From Riptortus pedestris (lineage: Eukaryota > Arthropoda > Insecta > Hemiptera > Alydidae), in the NCBI GenBank assembly GCA_019009955.1, contig CM032233.1, positions 61,566,001-61,630,000 on the forward strand: 64,000 nt of DNA, in the 5' to 3' direction. The notes below the pieces were generated by a model, which searched no databases, had not been told where the DNA came from, and saw nothing but the letters and a program-made list of their open reading frames with translations. How positions within the stretch are numbered: the stretch's first letter is position 1; the number at the start of each line of letters is the position of its first letter. The position numbers and the translations under genes are program-made. This document shows positions 57,508 to 64,000 of the stretch, one piece after another.

Positions 57508-57954
57508 CAAAAAGTCCGCCACGCAGGGGCTGCGTTAACTAAGCAGATCCTACTTACGTCCCATACGCGCATTTATCTCAGAAAGTAATTGTTCAATAAA
57601 AACAATATTTGGTATTTAGGTTTCAAATAAAGTGTTTCATAATACAACAGCTTACTGTTAATATAACATGAGTAGGAGTGGGTGTTTACTGAGGACTGAA
57701 AACTGAAAAACGCGGATATCTCCGTTAATAATCAATATCGTGAGAAAACGTACATAACAACATTTATAGAACATTATATTTGCAATAAGATTGGTTCTAT
57801 AAAATATTTCGATCCAACGCATAATAATTGAAAATTCCCCCTCCCACTGGTCGGATATCAGGCGTTAACGAACTTTATTTTTAATTTTGCATAAAACGTT
57901 TAAATATCGAGTTTGGCAACCACAAATAAAAATTTCGACCACTAGAGCGTTAAC

Positions 57955-58001
<47 letters not shown>

Positions 58002-58107
58002 CACACACACATACATATACATAGTTTTGAACAGACCTCCTTTTCATCATCTCCTGAGTTGGAGCGATGGACATTTGAGGAAATTGTTCACAAATCGTGT
58101 CATGAGT
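57508..58107 (-). mobile_element. HINE-like element lacking its palindromic end
   Basis: The right end AAAAGTCCGCCACGCAGGGGC, core, (TA)n with CATACACACAC interruptions (57957-58020) and block (GTTTTGAACAGACCTCC to CGTGTCATGAG) are present; the palindrome has been replaced after CATGAGTTAAC. Confidence 0.76.
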
Positions 58108-58787
58108 TAACAATTTTATTGCGGATGACAACGGTGTTGAATGTATTTTAATACTGCATGATATTTTGCGATTCTGTTCAATGAAATACTGTAAATTGTT
58201 AACTTGATTATAGGCGTCAGTGATTCAATGCCAAGCATAATGAAAATATAGCTCTAACGTAGAAAATGTTATAGAATATTTTTATGTCTATAGCTAGAAA
58301 ATTTTAAATATCTTTATTAATTGTAAAATAAAATAATATCAAATAAATTGGTAATATTAATTAAATATCTGCATTATTGTTGATAATTGTTATATACTTA
58401 CGTTTTCAATTTATAATATATTTCTTGTATAATATCAAATATTTCCTTATACCAATTCAATTTTTGACAGTAAGCAATCGAATTTTCTTTAAATATATGG
58501 AACACGCTACAAATTTAAAAAAAAAAAAAACTTTTTATTTATTAATATTAAATAAATGACATAGAAGCAAAAATTGAAAAAAAAAAATCCCCCCCCCAAA
58601 AAAATAGTGGCTCCCGGCGAGTTTAGAAACTCGAGATTTCTGTCTATAAAAAGACGTTCAGGCTAACTTTAACAATTTTTTTTAGACGAACACTTGAGAA
58701 GTGCGTTCTCTCGCTTTAACAGAATTGGTTTTTCATCAGGTACTAAACACTAAAAACGTTTCGTTCAAATCGGTGGGGGGAAGGCCG
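58108..58787. other. Unassigned AT-rich sequence
   Basis: A and C homopolymer runs near 58520-58605. No gene. Confidence 0.4.
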
Positions 58788-58818
58788 TGCACTCCCCTTG
58801 TAAGGGAAATCTGCTAAA
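58788..58818 (-). repeat. HINE palindromic-end remnant
   Basis: CTCCCCTTGTAAGGGAAATCTGCTAAAAG keeps one arm of the palindrome. Confidence 0.5.
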
Positions 58819-59710
58819 AGTAGCTACTGAGGTTGCACACTCCGTGACATTGATTTGGATCGAACATTTTTATTCAATCATCCGTGTTGAAAATTTAATT
58901 TACCAAAAATGTGTTTCTATCCATGTTATTCGCCTGACTAGCAGCTAACGAGATGCAGGAACTTTTAGTGTTTTTAGCTTGCCGACACGACAAAATTTGT
59001 TTGTAACAGTGAACTTGATAGCCAGTTGGCATTATTAAATGAATAAATAAGCAATGAATTATTCGGAAATTGGATGAAATAGTTCTACAATAGTTGGCCA
59101 ACCAGCATTCCATAGTATTATAATAGTTGGCATACTTTCTGGTTGGAATGCCAGGTACAGACGAAATTATTGATCTTATGGTTGGGTAGCTAATTTATCC
59201 ATGAGCAGGCAATAGCGTGGTTGGTGGATGGATTAACTGGGCTTATTTGAGGAATCTAATCAAGTCAGCCACGCCAGCTTGATTAAGTTACGTTGGTCTT
59301 TAGAGGAACTTTCTCAGCCCAATACCTCTCTCACCTCAACAATAGTAGCATCTTGAAAATACTTTAGTAGTTCATACAACTTTACAGCTATTTTTAGAAC
59401 TTGAGTTTGAGTTCAACTTAAGTGAATAGGCATTTATTGGAAATGAGTTCTATAAGGTTCCAGAAGAATTTCGCCAAATATTACATGGTGCATTAACCAA
59501 CTATGTAAATCGTCGTTGACGAGTTGAAATAATTTCGTTACCTTTGAAACACAAAAGTTGTATTAAAACAATTTCACTTAAGAGTTATGACCTAATTTTG
59601 CTTAGTCAGTGACTGACCGTATGAATTTAAAATTTTCTAATACGGACTGACAATCAAATACTACAATACATATTCTTAACGCGATTTGTTATTTTCTCTA
59701 TAAAATAATG
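58819..59710. other. Unassigned sequence
   Basis: Somewhat less AT-rich between 59100 and 59350; no motif recognised. Confidence 0.4.
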
Positions 59711-59813
59711 AAACGTCCGTCACACAGGGACTGCGTGAACTAAGTAGATTTCCCAAGTCCTGGTATAACACACTTTTGATCATATCACACCATATACTCT
59801 CAGTTTCTTTGTG
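59711..59813 (-). repeat. HINE right end, probably of an interrupted outer copy
   Basis: GTCCGTCACACAGGGACTGCGTGAACTAAG lies about 100 bp before the right end of the full copy at 59814. The layout resembles the proven nested pair at 45 kb, but the resuming outer sequence after 60475 is less exact. Confidence 0.6.
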
Positions 59814-60292
59814 AAAAAGTCCGTCACGCAGGGGCTGCGTAAACTAAGCAGATTCCCCACGTGAAGTTTTACAATAGAGAAATCTGTCTAATAATAACAG
59901 TAGTAGTAACCTATTCTCACGAGGACGAATAGTTAGTGAAACGGCCGCACTAGCGCTCGGCGGAAACTCCCGAACATAGCCGACCACACTCACAATACAA
60001 ATGCAAATATCTCGGTTAATATTAAAGATACAGAATAAATGTATAGAACAATATTTATAGTAAATTTAATTTTCAATAAGATTGGTTCTATAAAATTTTT
60101 TAATCCGACGCATGGTAACGGAGATATTTCGAATTTTCAAAAATCCCCCCTCTAAACCCCCCCTCCCACTGGTCCGATTTCAGCCATTAACGAACTTGAT
60201 CTTCTTTTTTACATAAAACGATTAAATTCCGAGTTTGGTAACGATCAAACAGAAATTGCGACCGCTAAAGCGTTAACAGACAAATATATATA

Positions 60293-60353
<61 letters not shown>

Positions 60354-60475
60354 GAACGGACCTCATTTTCGTCGTCTCCTGGGTAGGATCGATGGACATT
60401 TGAAGAAATTTTTCGAAACTCGCGTCATGAGTACGACCTCAATAGCTGATTTCCCTTAAGGGAAATCTGCTAAAA
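59814..60475 (-). mobile_element. HINE/DINE-1-like element, short form, full copy
   Basis: Perfect palindromic end (GATTTCCCTTAAGGGAAATC at 60448-60467), block, (TA)n (about 60284-60347), core with CTTTAGCGGTCGC, inverted repeat, hairpin and T run. About 662 bp; closest relatives are 34924-35597 and 52876-53530. Confidence 0.85.
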
Positions 60476-61210
60476 CCGAAGAGTAGAGTTAAAGGCTAAA
60501 AACAAGAAAGTTCAAATAACTAGCTTAATACTTGAGCTATGAAAAACTGTATAGAACAACAATTATTGAAAACCAATGGTTAAACAAGATTGGCTCTGTA
60601 AGATTTTACGATCTGACTCATTATAACGGAGATATTTCGAATTTTCGAATCCCCCACCTCTAACCCTCCACTATTCCAGGCCCAATTTCAGCCAATAACA
60701 AATATGATCTTTAGTGTTGACAAAAACGGTCAATTATCAAGTATGATATAGATCAAATGAATATTTACAAGACGTGCAAGTAAAATCTCAATTGATGACG
60801 TCATGGCACATCAAGTTTGCATCTATCTCGCATAAGAAAGGTCTCTAGAAAACAATAGCTAGCATATAAGTTTTGAATGAGTTGGTTCACGATATAACCA
60901 GCTATGAGTACGAGTGGGGTTTTAGTGAGGGCTGAAAACTTAGAAATCCAAATATCTCGGTTAATAATCTTGATAGCGAAAATACGTACATAACAAATTT
61001 TATAGAACTGTCAATAGGATTGCTTCTGTGCACTTTTTCGATCCGACATATAATAACGGAGATATTTTGAATTTTCAAAATGCCCTCCATTAAACCCCTG
61101 GTTAAATTCTCCCGTTACCGAACGTGATCTTCATTTTTACATAAAAAAGTTTAAATATCGAATTTGGTAACGATCAAACAAAAATTGTGACCGCGAAAAT
61201 CGACAAACAA

Positions 61211-61278
<68 letters not shown>

Positions 61279-61283
61279 GTATA

Positions 61284-61901
61284 CACTCAACCGCAAAAAA
61301 AAACCGGACCCTTGATTTTTGTCGTATTAAAAGCTAATTTTCAGCAATTTTCTTTATGTTGGGTATTTTAGTTATTACAGAGAATTTAGAGTCTAAGTCC
61401 ATTGAACTAATCCCTTCAGGATTAGTAAACAATTAGATAAAACTCAGATTAGATTTATTTGTCGTGAAGTTGGTCTATTCTAAACTGTAAGTAGTTTTTC
61501 GCGCATTTAAACATCTTTAATTATTAACCAAGCATTTTCTTTAATTAATGTTTTATTTTTATTTCGGTCCAGAATAATGGGTCTTTCAAACTTAGATGGA
61601 AGGCCGGAGCTTACGTTACATTGCCGAAACGCTTGGGGTAGCGAAGTCTACCATTCACTGTAATAAAAATGAAAAATAATTTTTTTTTTTAAATGTGTTA
61701 ATTTTTCTTTTTCTTTTTTTTTCTTTTGTATTTTTTTGTAAATAATCAATAAAAATTATTCACTTTTGGAAGATTTTGTTTAAATAACCTATAGATTAAC
61801 CAATTATTTTAATTAAAAAGATTAATATACATATATATTAAGTATTTAACAAAATTATAAGACTAAATCTAAGTGTCCGGTTTTTTTTTTGCGGTTGAGT
61901 G
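61284..61901 (+). mobile_element. Tc1/mariner-superfamily remnant (deleted) in a TA microsatellite
   Basis: Inverted ends CACTCAACCGC plus an A run plus CCGGAC occur at 61284-61311 and in reverse at 61874-61901, differing only in A-run length and the last bases. TA stands on both sides. The unit is 618 bp, about half to a third of an intact element. Confidence 0.8.
61596..61661 (+). pseudogene. Helix-turn-helix remnant of a Tc1/pogo-type transposase
   Basis: SLRYIAETLGVAKSTIH is a typical first helix-turn-helix of Tc1-like proteins. It is preceded by a possible ATG at 61596 and followed within a few codons by a stop in AT-rich filler. The catalytic domain is gone. It shares position and direction with the inverted ends at 61284-61901. 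Confidence 0.65.
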
Positions 61902-62260
61902 TATATAGTTTTGAACGGACCACATTTTCTAGTCCGGTTCTAAGATTGGTTTAATAAAATATTTCTATGCGACGCATAATAACGGAGACATTAAGATTTT
62001 TCAAAATCCCCCCCCTCCTCCCACAGGTAGGATATCAGACGTTAACGAACTGGATCTTAAGTTTTACATAAAACGTTTAAATATCGAGTTCGGCATCGAT
62101 CAAATAAAAATTGCAGACATATATATATATATATATGCATTTGAACGGACCTCATTTTCGTCAACTCCTGAGTAGGGTCGATGTACATTTGAAGATTTTT
62201 CGTAAATCACGTCATGAGTACGGCCCGAATAGCTGAATTTCCTACAGGGAATCTGCTAGT

Positions 62261-63056
62261 AATGAGAAAAAATCGTACTATAAATTTTCTGCAATTGTAG
62301 TTCTATATTTTGTTTTTTTAATAAATCAGTATTTAATCGGGATATTTAAAATTTTTAGATTTCTTTCTCCTTTAAACCCCAACAACCAATGCGAGACTTA
62401 AGCCTCTAAAAATCTCAATTCTGGCTTAAATTTTATGTCCAGTGTTGATAGACATCTTACAAGAGGAAACATGGAGAATAGGCAAACCGACGCAATCATA
62501 TGTTCTGAGTAAACAATTATTGACTGAGAGATTCAATCTTTGATTTTAGAAATAGTGGCTAGAAATGTGAGGACTATAACTAATCCGTTAGACCTCGAAA
62601 ATCGTTTTAGAATTAGTTCAATGGAGCTTATGCATCCTCCTTGTTGGTGCACTAAGCCTTATTCTGGCTTTGATGCGGATGACAAAAATCCTTGGGCTGA
62701 CAGGCTTGAAGTCTATAACTAATTGTGAAAATCGCTCCTCTATCACAAACCCTTGTGACCCAACTCTGGAAACTACAATCAAACTGTATTAATTTTTGCC
62801 AGTAATAATTGACAACTGATTGCAACAATTACTTTTTCCCCATTCATAAGAGCAAGGTGTTGTCTCTTTATTATAATATTCTGAATGAAATAGGCTATAT
62901 TAGTATGAATACTTTATATTTCGCAATCATAGAATTCTGTTCTTCATAATTGCTTTCTTCTTTGTGATTTGGAATAGAATATTTGTTGGACTGAAACTTT
63001 TGATGCTCATGATTATGATAAAAAATATAAAATTTAACTTGTTATTAGTATGGACA
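62261..63056. other. Unassigned sequence
   Basis: The open frame at 62540-62722 (60 residues) is Pro- and Trp-containing but matches nothing I recognise. Confidence 0.4.
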
Positions 63057-63367
63057 CTAAAAACCTGAACCCTCAAAAGAGGACTTTATTGAGGCTTAAA
63101 CATTCACTCTAAAAACCTGAACCCTCAAAAGAGGACTTTATTGAGGCTTAAACATTCACTCTAAAAACCTGAACCCTCAAAAGAGGACTTTATTGAGGCT
63201 TAAACATTCACTCTAAAAACCTGAACCCTCAAAAGAGGACTTTGTTGAGGCTTAAACATTCACTCTAAAAACCTGAACACTCAAAAGAGGACTTTATTGA
63301 GGCTTAAACATTCACTCTAAAAACCTGAACCCTCAAAAGAGGACTTTATTGAGGCTTAAACATTCAT
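63057..63367. repeat. 52-bp minisatellite, six units
   Basis: Units start at 63057, 63109, 63161, 63213, 63265 and 63317, each CTAAAAACCTGAACCCTC... to ...GGCTTAAACATTCACT. Only two single-base changes are apparent among the inner units (GTTGAGG in unit 4, GAACACTC in unit 5). 52 is not a multiple of three, so it does not encode a repeated peptide. Each unit holds CCTCAA and TTGAGG, an inverted pair 12 bp apart. Confidence 0.96.
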
Positions 63368-63563
63368 TATGAAGATTTAATTTGGTTAGAATTTAAGCTT
63401 CATAATACACTTTGCAAAAATTTGAAAACAACAATGATATATCAAAGAAGAATAAATACAAATGTGATATACGAAAGAATAACTGAAGATATAAATGTTG
63501 ATCTGCTTATAGAGATAAGTGGATACCTCAATAATCATGAGAGTGGACTAAAAAAGTAAATTA

Positions 63564-64000
63564 AAAATGTCCGTCATGCAGGGGCTGCGTAAACTAAGCA
63601 TATTTCCCTCGTGAAGTTTTACAGTAGAAAAATTTGCATACTGGTAACACTGAACACCACCGTGTGTAAATACAAACGGTAACGAGAAATCTTTCAGTAA
63701 ATTTTAATAAGCTCCCAACGGATACGGCTTCTGAATTGTAAACAAATAGCTCTGCCAACCACTCTGAGCTGAACAGAGAGTTAGACATATTCGTCACTGG
63801 AAAGAAAAACAATTACTGATATATATGAATGTAACATATTAACTTTATTGAAGGCTATTTACTATATTTAGTACTGCAATTTATAAGTGAATCAGAAACA
63901 TTTATATTTTAATTACTCAAATTTTAGTAGTTCAAGAACTAAAGAAGGGGGGGAGGGTGATCAAAGCTTACACGAGTCAGTTATCAGGTTCAGTTACGAC
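63564..64000 (-). mobile_element. HINE-like element, long form, cut by the right edge
   Basis: The right end AATGTCCGTCATGCAGGGGCTGCG (hairpin CGCAG-CCC-CTGC on the minus strand) is followed by the long 3' region: ACTGAACACCACCG, AAATACAAACGGTAACG, CTTTCAGTAAATTTTAATAA. It is uninterrupted where the 45-kb outer element carries an insertion. Confidence 0.82.

Larger units (their letters stand above)
60476..62260 (-). mobile_element. HINE-like material with several cores, interrupted by a Tc1-like remnant
   Basis: Three diverged cores in minus orientation (about 60590-60780, 60905-61210, 61935-62115) are separated by a (TA)n (61210-61280) and the Tc1-like insert. They end in a short (TA)n (62117-62136), a block and a worn palindromic end (AGCTGAATTTCCTACAGGGAATCTGCTAG, 62231-62259). 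The layout suggests two or more elements joined at their microsatellites. Confidence 0.7.

Noticed and set aside
62540..62722. 60-residue frame with Pro, Cys and Trp residues
   Set aside because: Short, no recognisable motif and no neighbouring exon signals that I could support.
63057..63367. CRISPR-like array
   Set aside because: Units are contiguous 52-bp repeats without spacers, in a eukaryotic context. It is a minisatellite.

Overview
This window reads as repeat-dense, AT-rich, non-coding DNA from an animal nuclear genome, most plausibly an arthropod. The evidence is the absence of any long intact gene, very abundant (TA)n, (GT)n, (GA)n and (AC)n microsatellites, and remains of animal-type transposons: mariner DD34D, Tc1-like, piggyBac-like, Merlin-like, RNase H-bearing non-LTR elements, a tRNA-derived SINE and possible Penelope-like tails. 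The species cannot be fixed from the sequence alone; an insect or a copepod would both fit.

The dominant component is one family of non-autonomous elements built like Helentron-associated elements (HINE, the DINE-1 type). One end is a palindrome, AGCAGATTTCCC-TTAA-GGGAAATCAGCT. It is followed by a conserved block of about 100 bp, a (TA)n microsatellite, a core that starts near CTGTTAACGCTCTAGCGGTCGC, a subterminal inverted repeat GGGAAATCTGCT, and a short terminal hairpin ACGCAG-CCC-CTGCGT before GACGGACTTTTT. Plus orientation is used here for palindrome-to-hairpin. About ten full or nearly full copies occur in both orientations, with many truncated ones. Clear full copies lie near 4.1-4.9, 31.2-32.2, 34.9-35.6, 45.3-46.0, 52.9-53.5, 56.0-56.9 and 59.8-60.5 kb, and one at 11.7-13.6 kb is split by a piggyBac-like insert. 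No Rep/helicase gene is present, so mobilisation would depend on an element elsewhere.

These copies served as landing sites for other elements. A piggyBac-like element sits in one core at a TTAA. A Tc1-like remnant and a deleted mariner sit in TA microsatellites. A 5'-truncated RNase H retroelement with a 10-bp target duplication sits in another core. One HINE sits cleanly inside another, and uninterrupted relatives elsewhere in the window show the empty site.

Other structures are an 80-bp perfect palindrome at 9.7 kb, long hairpins at 1 and 20.3 kb related to retroelement tails, a 0.35-kb inverted duplication spanning 27.1-29.5 kb around a Merlin-like element, a SINE with a perfect 12-bp target duplication at 54 kb, and a six-copy 52-bp minisatellite at 63.1-63.4 kb.

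Host coding signal is scant. A short open frame at the left edge resembles the last membrane segment of an ionotropic receptor. A 24-nt sequence at 24.2 kb on the minus strand has strong splice sites on both sides and could be a microexon. The window may therefore be mostly a large intron or an intergenic region.
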